A stretch of 64,000 nucleotides of DNA from CAUZIB01 sp963663925 (GTDB lineage: Bacteria > Acidobacteriota > Vicinamibacteria > Vicinamibacterales > UBA8438). A program made the position numbers and the translations under genes. The DNA is taken from NCBI GenBank assembly GCA_965237405.1, contig OZ250139.1, positions 1,612,001 to 1,676,000 of the forward strand, read 5' to 3'. The notes beneath the pieces were generated by a model. That model saw only the letters and a program-made list of their open reading frames with translations, made no database searches and was not told the DNA's origin. This document shows, piece after piece, positions 39,891 through 49,255 of the stretch (position 1 is the first letter of the stretch; every line of letters begins with the position of its first letter).

Positions 39891-42602
39891 ATGACTTCGG
39901 CAGAAATTCGGCACAGCTTTCTGCAGTTCTTCGCCGACAAGGGCCACACGATTGTGCCCAGCTCGTCGTTGGTGCCTACTGATGACCCGACGTTGTTATT
40001 CAATAACGCCGGAATGAATCAGTTTAGAAACCTATTCCTCGGCAATGAGCGGCGCGACTACGAACGAGCTGTTACTTCCCAGAAGTGTATGCGCGTGAGT
40101 GGTAAGCACAACGACCTCAACAACGTCGGTCCGTCGCTCCGCCACCATACATTCTTCGAGATGTTGGGGAACTTCTCATTCGGCGATTACTTCAAGACCG
40201 ATGCGATTCCGTTTGCATGGACCCTGCTCACCGAAGTCTGGGGCATTCCGGAGGAACGGCTCTATCCGACGATCTTCGGAGGTGACTCGGAGATTCCACG
40301 AGACGACGAGGCTCATTCGACGTGGGCAAAGCTTGTGCCAGCCAACCGAGTCGTCGAGCTTGGTCTCGTGGAGAACTTCTGGGCCATTGGTGACACCGGA
40401 CCCTGCGGTCGCTGTTCCGAGATTCACTATCACCGTGGCGATCAGTATCCGTGCGCCGAGCCCATCTGCCGCGGGATCGATTGCAGCTGCAGTCGGTACG
40501 TGGAGATCTGGAACAACGTTTTTATGGAATTCGAGCGTCACCCAGACGGCTCACTTACAACCCTGCCCGCTCCGTCAATCGATACTGGAATGGGCCTTGA
40601 GCGAATCGTCGCCGTGCTGCAAGGTTCGGTTTCCAACTACGACACAGACCTCTTCATCCCTCTGCTCGCCGGAATCGGCACCGTCACAGGCGCGACGTAT
40701 GACCCGCTGCCTGCGAAAGACGTCGGCACCACCACCGCGGTCTCGATGCGAGTCGTAGCGGATCATCTTCGGGCGATGACCTTTCTCATTGCCGACGGCG
40801 TGCTACCGTCGAACGAGTGGCGGGGCTACGTGCTGCGGAAGATCATGCGTCGTGCCATGCGCCACGGAAAGAAGCTCGGGATGACCAAGCCATTCCTTCA
40901 CCGCCTGGTGGATATAGTGGTTAACGAAATGGGGCAGGCCTATCCGGAGCTTCGCACAGGCCGGGATACTGTAGCTCAAGTCGTACGGCGCGAAGAGCAA
41001 CGGTTTGATGCGGTCCTCAACGATGGGCTGCCACGTCTCGAAGCGGTTCTCAGCCACACCCAACAGAACAACGGTATGATCGACGGTGCCGACGTCTTCC
41101 GCCTCTATGACACCTACGGCCTTCCGCTCGACTTTATCGAAGACATGGCTAACGAACGACAACTCCAACTCGACCGCTTGGGCTTCGAGTGTGCGATGGA
41201 GGAGCAACGGAAAATATCACGGGCGACCCAAACGTTCAATGAGGCGACCACCAGCGACTTTGACTACGCATCGGATGGAGGGCGCCGGACACTGCAGATG
41301 GCCGAAGACCGCTTCGAGGGTTATGCATCGGTTCGTGTCGATGACGTTCCGATCCTGAGCCTATTCGACGACGCTCGCCGCCAGGTATCGGAGTTGAGGG
41401 AAGGAGTCACCGGCTATGCGATGCTCGAGCGCACCCCTTTCTACGTGGAATCCGGTGGGCAAGTGTCGGACACGGGGCGAATCGTTGGAAGGGTAGGCCG
41501 GGCAAGAGTCGACGCAATGGGACGCCTGGGCGGATCGGGTCCCCGGGTGCACTCGATCCGCATCGAGTCAGGCTGCTTGCACGAGCGAGACCATGTGAGC
41601 GCAGAGATCGATACCGCGCTGCGTGACGCAACCCGTCGAAATCACACCGCGACACATCTGCTGCATGCGGGACTCAGAATCGTGCTGGGAACCCATGTCA
41701 AGCAGGCAGGGTCGCTCGTTGCCCCAGACCGCCTGCGCTTTGACTTCACGCACTTCGAACCGATGACAGCAGCTCAGCTAACCGAAATCGAGCAACGTGT
41801 CAACCGTGAGGTGTACGCCAACAACACCGTTCACACTGAAGTACGTACCACCAGCGAGGCGATTGCCGACGGCGCCATAGCCCTGTTCGGCGAAAAGTAC
41901 GGCGACCGCGTACGGGTAGTTTCGATCCCGAATATCTCAATGGAACTGTGCGGCGGAACACACTGCCTGGCGACCGGAGATATCGGTCCATTCGTTATCA
42001 CCCAAGAAAGTGGAGTGGCAGCCGGTGTACGTCGGATCGAGGCATTCACCGGCGATGGAGCCGTCACATATCATCGCGCCCGAGGACAGATCCTTGACGC
42101 GTTGGTCGATACCATCGGCGTCCCATCGGAACAAGCGGTCGAGGCTATTCACCGACTGCAGACCCACACGAAAAGCCTCGGCCGTGAACTTGAGCAGCTC
42201 AAGGTCAAGGCCGCGATGAGCGAGACCGGCGGTGACCGGGTTGGTGAGATCTCCGACATCGGTGGCGTTAAGGTCGTGACCAAACGAGTGAGCGGACTTG
42301 AAAAGGTGGAACTACGCGCGCTGGCCGACTCGCTTCGAGATAAGCTGGACAGCGGCGTGGTCGTGCTAGCAGCCGACAGCGGTGAAAAGGTATCGCTGCT
42401 CGTATCCGTAACCAAGGACCTGGTTGAGCGGGTCCACGCCGGGGATCTCATTAAGACGCTCGCACCGATTGTGGATGGCCGCGGCGGCGGTCGGAAGGAC
42501 TTCGCTGAGGCGGGAGGCCGATTGCCCGAGAGGATCGATGACGTGTTTCTCGAAGCCCGTACCATTCTGAGTAGGATGCTTAACGCGCAAGGCCAAGAGT
42601 GA
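39891..42602 (+). CDS. alaS: Alanyl-tRNA synthetase
   Basis: About 903 residues from ATG 39891 (MTSAEIRHSFLQFF). Class II catalytic core with NNAGMNQFRNLFLG and MRVSGKHNDLNNVG; editing domain with the zinc motif HTATHLLH and CGGTHC; C-terminal DHHA1 domain ending GGGRKDFAEAGG. Charges tRNA-Ala and clears mis-charged Ser and Gly. Confidence 0.97.
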   Translation: MTSAEIRHSFLQFFADKGHTIVPSSSLVPTDDPTLLFNNAGMNQFRNLFLGNERRDYERAVTSQKCMRVSGKHNDLNNVGPSLRHHTFFEMLGNFSFGDYFKTDAIPFAWTLLTEVWGIPEERLYPTIFGGDSEIPRDDEAHSTWAKLVPANRVVELGLVENFWAIGDTGPCGRCSEIHYHRGDQYPCAEPICRGIDCSCSRYVEIWNNVFMEFERHPDGSLTTLPAPSIDTGMGLERIVAVLQGSVSNYDTDLFIPLLAGIGTVTGATYDPLPAKDVGTTTAVSMRVVADHLRAMTFLIADGVLPSNEWRGYVLRKIMRRAMRHGKKLGMTKPFLHRLVDIVVNEMGQAYPELRTGRDTVAQVVRREEQRFDAVLNDGLPRLEAVLSHTQQNNGMIDGADVFRLYDTYGLPLDFIEDMANERQLQLDRLGFECAMEEQRKISRATQTFNEATTSDFDYASDGGRRTLQMAEDRFEGYASVRVDDVPILSLFDDARRQVSELREGVTGYAMLERTPFYVESGGQVSDTGRIVGRVGRARVDAMGRLGGSGPRVHSIRIESGCLHERDHVSAEIDTALRDATRRNHTATHLLHAGLRIVLGTHVKQAGSLVAPDRLRFDFTHFEPMTAAQLTEIEQRVNREVYANNTVHTEVRTTSEAIADGAIALFGEKYGDRVRVVSIPNISMELCGGTHCLATGDIGPFVITQESGVAAGVRRIEAFTGDGAVTYHRARGQILDALVDTIGVPSEQAVEAIHRLQTHTKSLGRELEQLKVKAAMSETGGDRVGEISDIGGVKVVTKRVSGLEKVELRALADSLRDKLDSGVVVLAADSGEKVSLLVSVTKDLVERVHAGDLIKTLAPIVDGRGGGRKDFAEAGGRLPERIDDVFLEARTILSRMLNAQGQE

Positions 42603-42673
42603 CGATATCTCTGACACAATGGATTGTCAGGACGATCTCATCCAGAGGTGGTAGTTCGAGAACGTGATTTGCC

Positions 42674-43054
42674 GTGAGGTTAGACGTCTGGTTGGACATC
42701 GCGTGCGTCTTTAAGACCCGTTCCGAAGCCCAACGCGCCTGCAAGGGCGGGAAAGTTCTTGTCAACGGCCAGCGCGGGAAGCCCCACCGAGATCTTCACG
42801 CTAGCGATTCACTGACCATCAACACGCCGGGCGGGCGGCGACGAGTGCTGACCGTCACGAAGCTGGTCGACACTCACGTCCCCAAAACGGAAGCCTCCGA
42901 ACTCTATGAGGACGTGACTCCGCCTCCGACGCCCGAAGAAAAGGAACTCCGTGACCTCTTGCGGCGGGCGGGCCCAACGTGGGTAGGCGAGCGAACAAGG
43001 TCGCCCGACAAGCGCGCGCGCCGGGAACTTCGACGCTTCAAGCGAAAGCCATAA
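42674..43054 (+). CDS. S4-domain RNA-binding protein (HslR/RqcP-like)
   Basis: 126 residues from GTG 42674. N-terminal S4 domain: RLDVWLDIACVFKTRSEAQRACKGGKVLVNGQ, in pieces. C-terminal basic tail RARRELRRFKRKP. Relatives bind stalled 50S subunits: Hsp15/HslR in proteobacteria, RqcP in firmicutes. Sits between alaS and rpsT on the same strand, consistent with a ribosome role. Confidence 0.85.
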   Translation: MRLDVWLDIACVFKTRSEAQRACKGGKVLVNGQRGKPHRDLHASDSLTINTPGGRRRVLTVTKLVDTHVPKTEASELYEDVTPPPTPEEKELRDLLRRAGPTWVGERTRSPDKRARRELRRFKRKP

Positions 43055-43075
43055 CCAGTACGGATCCGCTTCGTA

Positions 43076-43081
43076 TATAAT
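43076..43081 (+). promoter_or_regulatory. Candidate -10 box (TATAAT) before rpsT
   Basis: Perfect TATAAT in the short gap between the S4-domain gene and rpsT; no convincing -35 at 16-18 bp. Suggests rpsT has its own promoter. Confidence 0.4.
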
Positions 43082-43126
43082 GAGTCGCTCCCGAAAAGGG
43101 TAAAACGCGGTCCCGACCGGAATTAC

Positions 43127-43423
43127 GTGGCAAATCACAAGTCGGCCATCAAGGCCAGCAAGCAGAATATCCGTCGACGAGCACACAACCGCGACCTTCG
43201 AAGCCGGATGCGTCACTCACTCAAGTCAGTTCGGACCACCATCGACACGGCGGTAGCAGATCCCAGCAATGGAAATGACGCGGCAAAAACTGCACTTCGG
43301 GATACCACCTCATTAATTGACAAGCTGGCGGGCAAAGGAATCATCCACAGGAATGCAGCTGCTCGTTACAAGTCCAGACTAACGAAACAACTAAACAAAT
43401 CGGATCCGTTGTACCGCAGCTGA
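43127..43423 (+). CDS. rpsT: 30S ribosomal protein S20
   Basis: 98 residues from GTG 43127 (MANHKSAIKASKQNIRRRAHNRD). Lys/Arg-rich, all-helical, typical bS20. Ends LAGKGIIHRNAAARYKSRL. Binds 16S rRNA early in 30S assembly. Convergent with holA, a common S20 neighbour. Confidence 0.96.
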   Translation: MANHKSAIKASKQNIRRRAHNRDLRSRMRHSLKSVRTTIDTAVADPSNGNDAAKTALRDTTSLIDKLAGKGIIHRNAAARYKSRLTKQLNKSDPLYRS

Positions 43424-43463
43424 GACTGAGCTAGCGTCTCGGCCAACTGCGTGATCCCGTTCT

Positions 43464-44384
43464 TTACCCTCTCTTCGGGTCACACAGCTCAACAACCAAC
43501 CGTTCCAGCAACACGCGAGGGTTGCCGCCCGAACCTTTAAGCGCTTGGTCCGTTCGGAAGACCGCCTCGATTGCGGTTTGGGTTTGAGTAGCGGGCAGCT
43601 TTGTTCGCGCAACCCAGGCCAACTGGCCGAGAACCATCTCCGGTCTAATTCCGGTTTCAAGGAGCAACGCCAGCTCACGCAACGCCACATTTGGAGCGTT
43701 TCTTGTAATAGCGTTAGTCATGGCCCAATCGTCATGACCAGCCGGAGCCCCAGCAACATCGTTGACGTCCTGCACGGTGATCTCCGATTCAACCGGTACA
43801 AAGAGTAGCAACCGGTCCAACTCGGACCGTAAACGCATCGTGTTCGGGCCGACACGCGCTGCCAGACCCTGTATCGCATCGGACGCCATCCTCCGACCTT
43901 CCACCTTGAGCTGTGCCCGAATCCAGTGCTGCGCATCACCTACCTTGCGAAGATCGCCGCATTTGATCACGATGGCCTTCTTTAGGAGCTTCTGCATCAC
44001 CGGTCGCTTATCCAGATCGGTGACGCCCAAGACTAGTGTCGCGTGCGAGGGCGGATTCTCGACGAACGAGATCAGAGCCTCCAGGTCTTTGGTTGTCGCA
44101 TTGCTCTCCCGCTTCGGGTTGAGGAGTCGATCGGCCCGTGACACGATGACGAGCCGTCGTGGAGCCATCATGGGCAGCGTTTGAGCGGCCGCCAAAACAT
44201 CGCCGAGCGACGCATCGCTCCCGTGGAATCGATCGACATTGAACGCCCGAAGCTCAGCGTCAATCGTTTCCTCAAACTCCGCGACGAACTCGTCCTTCTC
44301 GTACTCGTCATCGCCGAGTAGCAGATAGACCGGTTCGAGCGTTCCTGATGTGATCTGTTGATGTACCGCTGAGGGCTTAACCAC
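43464..44384 (-). CDS. holA: DNA polymerase III delta subunit
   Basis: 306 residues. YLLLGDDEYEKDEFV at the N-terminus, a Walker-A-less AAA-like domain (RRLVIVSRADRLL, LVLGVTDLDKR) and the C-terminal clamp-loader helical domain (LRELALLLETGIRPEMVLGQLAW) match HolA. Opens the beta clamp as part of the clamp loader. Lies next to lptE and leuS on the same strand, the classic leuS-lptE-holA order. Confidence 0.92.
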   Translation of the reverse strand: MVKPSAVHQQITSGTLEPVYLLLGDDEYEKDEFVAEFEETIDAELRAFNVDRFHGSDASLGDVLAAAQTLPMMAPRRLVIVSRADRLLNPKRESNATTKDLEALISFVENPPSHATLVLGVTDLDKRPVMQKLLKKAIVIKCGDLRKVGDAQHWIRAQLKVEGRRMASDAIQGLAARVGPNTMRLRSELDRLLLFVPVESEITVQDVNDVAGAPAGHDDWAMTNAITRNAPNVALRELALLLETGIRPEMVLGQLAWVARTKLPATQTQTAIEAVFRTDQALKGSGGNPRVLLERLVVELCDPKRG

Positions 44385-44402
44385 GACGCGTGAAATGGTC
44401 GA

Positions 44403-44957
44403 CTAGAACGCCTCAAGGATAGCGCTGACGACGGTCTCCGAAAAGTCCACAGCGATGCGTTCGACCGCGTTCGACCGTTGACCGAAGAACGCCGATACGT
44501 TCGCGACATCACCGGCCGACGCCACTTCGTACTCGTCTCGAAACACCAGTTCCGGGTTCTGCCAGATGACCACGTCGGCGATCATGTCACGAAACTCGAT
44601 CTTAGCGGTCAGCGTGAAGAGATAGCGCGACACCTGCTGGTCACCCGTGAAGCTAGCCGGTTGAATGCGAATCTCATCAATAGAGCCCCTGAGAACCGCG
44701 TCAACTCCCGTCGTCTCTGCCACCACTCGATACGATCCACGGCCGATGAACTCCTGGCGCACTTGCTGGGTGATCAGCTGTTCGACATCGAACGCGGATG
44801 TATTGTTTTCGAACATCGGAATACCGATCGTCTCGACGTAATCTGGAAGGAACTCACCGCGACCAGCTAGCGTATATCCGCACGCGGCCGTCGACATGGC
44901 GACGCACGCAAGCAATCCAAGACAGTACCAGCTACGGTCCACGCCAGTCTTCCTCAC
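44403..44957 (-). CDS. lptE: LPS-assembly lipoprotein LptE
   Basis: About 184 residues from GTG 44957, with a signal peptide ending in the lipobox TAACGYTLAG, then a LptE-like fold (IPMFENNTSAFDVEQLITQQV, AVLRGSIDEIRI). Plugs and assists LptD in exporting LPS to the outer membrane. Starts 5 bases into the leuS end and is followed by holA, so likely one transcript. Implies a Gram-negative envelope with LPS. Confidence 0.88.
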   Translation of the reverse strand: MRKTGVDRSWYCLGLLACVAMSTAACGYTLAGRGEFLPDYVETIGIPMFENNTSAFDVEQLITQQVRQEFIGRGSYRVVAETTGVDAVLRGSIDEIRIQPASFTGDQQVSRYLFTLTAKIEFRDMIADVVIWQNPELVFRDEYEVASAGDVANVSAFFGQRSNAVERIAVDFSETVVSAILEAF

Positions 44958-44961
44958 TACT

Positions 44962-47478
44962 CTATCGTGCCACGATATTGACCAACTTTCCAGCGATGAC
45001 GATAACGCGAGCGACGGTCTTGCTGGAGACGTGAGCCACGACATGCGGATCCTCAAGGGCCTGACGCTCAAGCTCGGCCACGGAGAGTTCGGCGTCGACC
45101 GTCAAGCGAGTCCGCACCCGGCCGTTCACCTGCACGGGCACCACGAGCTTGTCGGCACGGGCTACGTTCGGGTCGAACGCCGGCCAACCCGCCGCTACCA
45201 CACCGTCCGAATGTCCGAGTGCCTCCCACAGCTCCTCCGACAGATGCGGCGTGAAGGGAGACAGCATAAGCACCAGCGCCTCGACCGCTTCTTTCTGGAC
45301 AGCCAAGCTCATCACGGTCACGTCGGCGTCTCCTTTGCGATACCCGTACACCTCGTTGACGAGCTCCATCAGCGCCGAGATCGCGGTGTTGAGATGAACC
45401 CGCGGTTCGATATCCTGCGACACCCGACGGATCGTCTGGTGGGTCTTCCGGCGCAGTGACCGCGCGCAATCATCCAATGTCGTCTCATCCATAACGACCG
45501 CATCGCTTTCGGCCAGTGCCTCGGCGACCGACATAACCAGCCGCCACACTCGACCTAAGAATCTGGCACTCCCCTCCAAGCCAGCGTCGGTCCATTCAAT
45601 CTCTTTCTCGGGAGGAGCCACGAACATTTCGTAGAGACGCAGGGCGTCGGCACCGTATGTCGCCAACATCTCATCGGGATCGACCACATTGCCCTTGGAC
45701 TTCGACATAACCGCCCCATCGCGAAGCACCATGCCTTGGGTCAGTAGCCTAGTAAAGGGCTCCGTGTGGAGCACCAGACCCAAATCCGCAAAGACTCGAC
45801 AAAAAAACCTCGAGTAGACTAAGTGCAAGATCGCATGCTCAATACCTCCGCTGTAGAAGTCGATCGGCGCCCAGTAATTAACCTTGTCGACGTCGAACGG
45901 AGCCTCGCCGTTGCGCGAATCGCAATAGCGATAGAAGTACCATGACGAATCCATAAACGTGTCCATTGTGTCGGTTTCCCGCTTTGCGGCGCCTCCGCAA
46001 GCTGGACACGTTGTGTTAACGAACTCAGACACCTGCGCCAACGGGGATGTGCCACTACCGTGAAACTCGGCAACTTTCGGGAGCTCAACCGGTAGGTCCT
46101 CGTACGGCACCGGCTTCGTGCCGCAGGCGTCGCAGTAGACGATCGGAATCGGGGTGCCCCAGTAACGCTGACGTGACACTCCCCAGTCTTTCAGCCGAAA
46201 TTGTACCTGCGCTCGTCCTATACCGCGCTGTTCGGCCGCCCGTGTCATTTTCACAATCGCGTTCGCACTCGACAGACCCGAAAACTCCCCTGAGTCAACC
46301 AGGTGCCCAGGCTCAACCGACGCCTGCTTGAGCGTGGCCCCATCGTGTCGCCCTGCATCATCCGGTTGAATAACCACCCTGACCGGCAACGCGTATTTTC
46401 GCGCAAACTCGAAGTCGCGTTGGTCGTGCGCCGGAACAGCCATAATGGCACCGGTCCCATATTCAGCCAGTACAAAATTGGCGACCCAGATCGGAATCGG
46501 CTCTCCCGTAAACGGATTGACCACATGACGACCCGTCTCAAGGCCCTCCTTTTCGATTTGGCCGGTCATGCGAGCGGTGCGGTCAAGCATCCGAAACTTC
46601 TTGATCTGTTCTCGGAAACGCGCTGGGGTCTCGCTCGTCTCCGCAATCCGGTCGACGAACGGGTGCTCGGGTGCAAGCAGGATAAAGGTCGCACCAAAAA
46701 TCGTATCGATGCGGGTCGTAAACACATCGAGTTTGTCGGAAGCGATCGGTTCGTTAGTGTCAGACAGCGACACGATCTCAAATTGGACCAACGCACCATC
46801 CGACCGGCCAATCCAGTTCCGCTGCATCGTGAGGACCTTTGCCGGCCACTCGTCGAGTTCCCCGATGCCATCCAGTAGCTGCTGTGCGTAGTGAGTAATT
46901 CGAAGGAACCACTGATCGAGCTCACGCTCTTCGACAACGGAGCTACAACGCCAGCATCCGCCGTCAACAACCTGCTCGTTGGCAAGTACCGTCTGGCAGG
47001 AGGGACACCAGTTGACCTTGGACCGGCGTCGGTACGCGAGGTCGCGCTCGTACATCTTGAGGAAGAGCCACTGGTTCCACCGGTAGTATTCCGAATCGCA
47101 CGTTGCGAACTCGCGATCCCACGCGTAGCTAATACCGAGACGCTGCAACTGCCCCTTCATGTGGGCGATGTTGTCGCGAGTCCACGTCTCCGGGTGGGTC
47201 CCGTGCTCGATTGCGGCGTTTTCAGCAGGCAATCCGAACGCGTCCCATCCGAACGGATGCAACACGTTGAACCCAAGCATGCGCTTTGTGCGGGCTACCA
47301 CATCGCCAATCATGTAGTTGCGGACGTGGCCAACGTGCGCATGCCCTGACGGGTAAGCAAACATCACGAGGCAGTAGAATTTCTTCCGATCCAGATCCTC
47401 GTTGACTTCAAAAGCTAGCGTCTCGCGCCAGCGTTGCTGCCATTTGCACTCGATTATTTTGGGTTCGTAAGTCCGCAC
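44962..47478 (-). CDS. leuS: Leucyl-tRNA synthetase
   Basis: 838 residues, bacterial type. Class I motifs YPSGHAHVGHVRNY (HIGH) and MSKSKGNVVDP (KMSKS), a CP1 editing domain with TTRIDTIFGATF, a zinc ribbon (CPSC...CWRC) and a C-terminal LeuS domain (VPVQVNGRVRTRLTV). Confidence 0.97.
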   Translation of the reverse strand: MRTYEPKIIECKWQQRWRETLAFEVNEDLDRKKFYCLVMFAYPSGHAHVGHVRNYMIGDVVARTKRMLGFNVLHPFGWDAFGLPAENAAIEHGTHPETWTRDNIAHMKGQLQRLGISYAWDREFATCDSEYYRWNQWLFLKMYERDLAYRRRSKVNWCPSCQTVLANEQVVDGGCWRCSSVVEERELDQWFLRITHYAQQLLDGIGELDEWPAKVLTMQRNWIGRSDGALVQFEIVSLSDTNEPIASDKLDVFTTRIDTIFGATFILLAPEHPFVDRIAETSETPARFREQIKKFRMLDRTARMTGQIEKEGLETGRHVVNPFTGEPIPIWVANFVLAEYGTGAIMAVPAHDQRDFEFARKYALPVRVVIQPDDAGRHDGATLKQASVEPGHLVDSGEFSGLSSANAIVKMTRAAEQRGIGRAQVQFRLKDWGVSRQRYWGTPIPIVYCDACGTKPVPYEDLPVELPKVAEFHGSGTSPLAQVSEFVNTTCPACGGAAKRETDTMDTFMDSSWYFYRYCDSRNGEAPFDVDKVNYWAPIDFYSGGIEHAILHLVYSRFFCRVFADLGLVLHTEPFTRLLTQGMVLRDGAVMSKSKGNVVDPDEMLATYGADALRLYEMFVAPPEKEIEWTDAGLEGSARFLGRVWRLVMSVAEALAESDAVVMDETTLDDCARSLRRKTHQTIRRVSQDIEPRVHLNTAISALMELVNEVYGYRKGDADVTVMSLAVQKEAVEALVLMLSPFTPHLSEELWEALGHSDGVVAAGWPAFDPNVARADKLVVPVQVNGRVRTRLTVDAELSVAELERQALEDPHVVAHVSSKTVARVIVIAGKLVNIVAR

Positions 47479-47501
47479 GGAGGGTCAGAGAGATCGACCA
47501 A

Positions 47502-48554
47502 TTATAACCCAGGCCAGAACTTGGCCTGGGCACGACGCACCGCCTTAAGCGCGGCGTTCCCACGCGTCGTTGCACCGGCGTCCGTCGGGCGGTTCGAGAC
47601 CTGCTGACCACCCAGCACGTCGAGGGAATCCCGCAAGCACTCCTCGAGTGCGGCGAGGTCGTACCCCCCCTCGGTAACACCAACAAGTCGCCCCGCGCAA
47701 CAACGGTCGGCAAACGAACGAAGACGACGCATCATGCCCGCGTATCCGGCCGTTGATACCCTCATTCCACCGAGCGGATCGCGCAGGTGGGCATCGAATC
47801 CAGCCGAAAGTAGCAGCAGCTCTGGGCCGTACGATTCCAATACCGGCAACACGACGTGGTCGAAGGCTAACTCGTAGTCCGCGTCACCCGCGCCCGCCTC
47901 GAGCGGGACGTTAACCGTAAACCCGATGCCATCTGCCGTACCGACATCATCCGCAGCACCGGTGCCTGGGTAGAACGGATACTGGTGCAGCGAGATGAAC
48001 AAAACCGCAGGATCGTCATAGAACATCCACTGCGTGCCATTGCCGTGGTGGACATCGTAGTCCACGATCGCTACTCGCGCGATGCCACGGCTACGAGCAT
48101 GAGCTGCCGCCACAGCGATGTTATTGTACAGACAAAAGCCCATCGCCCGCCCCTCCTCGGCATGGTGGCCGGGCGGTCGCACAAACGCCAGCGACCGACG
48201 GCCGGAACCGAGCGCGTGATCCACCGCAACTATCGCCGCACCGGCAGCATACCGTGCCACATCTTCGGAATCGGCTGATGCGTAGGTATCGGAATCGAAC
48301 CGAACATTGCGACCAGCGGTCGAAACGACCGACTCGATATACTCGGGTGCATGGACCCGTGCCAGCGCGCCGGTCGACGCCATGACCGGTTCGGCCACTC
48401 GGCCATCGCCCTCGGCCCACACCTTTGCGACAGCCGTCATAACGTGGGAACGCTCGACCCGTTCTGGATGCCCAGGCGGCGGTTTATGGGCCGCAAATCG
48501 CTCAGAGGTAATCAGGAGCACATCGTCGGTTGCGTTTGCAGTCTGCGGTACCAT
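47502..48554 (-). CDS. Histone deacetylase family protein (AcuC-like)
   Basis: About 350 residues. Class II HDAC-type motifs: RPPGHHAEEGRAMGFCLYNNIAVAA, VDYDVHHGNGTQWMFYDDPAVLFISLHQYPFYPGTG and LSAGFDAHLRDPLGGM, split here; they carry the Zn-binding Asp/His/Asp and the catalytic His pair. Bacterial relatives deacetylate acetyl-lysine, acetylpolyamines or similar. ATG 48554 is preferred over TTG 48575. The acyltransferase gene ends 30 bp before. Confidence 0.92.
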   Translation of the reverse strand: MVPQTANATDDVLLITSERFAAHKPPPGHPERVERSHVMTAVAKVWAEGDGRVAEPVMASTGALARVHAPEYIESVVSTAGRNVRFDSDTYASADSEDVARYAAGAAIVAVDHALGSGRRSLAFVRPPGHHAEEGRAMGFCLYNNIAVAAAHARSRGIARVAIVDYDVHHGNGTQWMFYDDPAVLFISLHQYPFYPGTGAADDVGTADGIGFTVNVPLEAGAGDADYELAFDHVVLPVLESYGPELLLLSAGFDAHLRDPLGGMRVSTAGYAGMMRRLRSFADRCCAGRLVGVTEGGYDLAALEECLRDSLDVLGGQQVSNRPTDAGATTRGNAALKAVRRAQAKFWPGL

Positions 48555-48583
48555 GCGACTGTCCGGAATTCTCAACCAAAGTC

Positions 48584-49255
48584 TTACTCGTCGAGCATCG
48601 CTCGGGTCTGCTTAGCGAGCAACGCCAGCACCTGCTCCAGCGACTGGCGTTCGTCTTCAAGCATCGTGTCGGAAGGTTTTTTCGGGACGTGCCGCGGATC
48701 ACCGATGGCAATCGCCACCCGGGAGAACGGCGCTGGCACCTGGGTCCGATCCCAGCTATTGGCCAACCAGTAGCGTTCCGCCTCAATGTGAAACGGGAGG
48801 ATCGGGTTTCCAGTGGCGCCAGCCAACCACACGGCGCCAGGCTGGACGACGACCGCCGGGCCACGAGGCCCATCCAACGTGAACGCGGCTGGTTTCCCAG
48901 CGCGCATGTCACGCCTCAACTGGACCAAGGCGCGACGTCCACCGTACGACGTCGAACCGCGAGCAACCCCATAGCCAAACTTCTGGATGATCCGCGCAAT
49001 CCACTCCCCATCGAAGTTCTCCGACGTCATCACGACGATGCCTCGGTCACGCCAGAAGTAGGTTGCCGGAAGGATTCGGCTGTGCCAAAAAGCAAAGATC
49101 GGCTGTTGGCCAGAACATCGGAGTCCAGCGTAGTGCTCATAGCCTTCGACCTCCCAGCGATACGTCCGCCCGAGCAGAGCAACCAGCGGATATCCGATAG
49201 CGGCGATGGCTGTCGCGCGTCGTAGTTGTCGGCGCGATAAGCGACGCTTGGTCAC
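48584..49255 (-). CDS. DUF374 lysophospholipid acyltransferase family protein
   Basis: About 223 residues from GTG 49255, which overlaps the ETF-QO stop as GTGA. One N-terminal hydrophobic segment, then the acyltransferase HxxxxD-like FAFWHSRILPATYFWRDRG and a substrate-binding FTLDGPRGPAVVVQPGAV loop. DUF374 proteins are related to lipid A/phospholipid acyltransferases; substrate unknown. Coupled translation with ETF-QO is unusual and may be only local packing. Confidence 0.83.
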   Translation of the reverse strand: MTKRRLSRRQLRRATAIAAIGYPLVALLGRTYRWEVEGYEHYAGLRCSGQQPIFAFWHSRILPATYFWRDRGIVVMTSENFDGEWIARIIQKFGYGVARGSTSYGGRRALVQLRRDMRAGKPAAFTLDGPRGPAVVVQPGAVWLAGATGNPILPFHIEAERYWLANSWDRTQVPAPFSRVAIAIGDPRHVPKKPSDTMLEDERQSLEQVLALLAKQTRAMLDE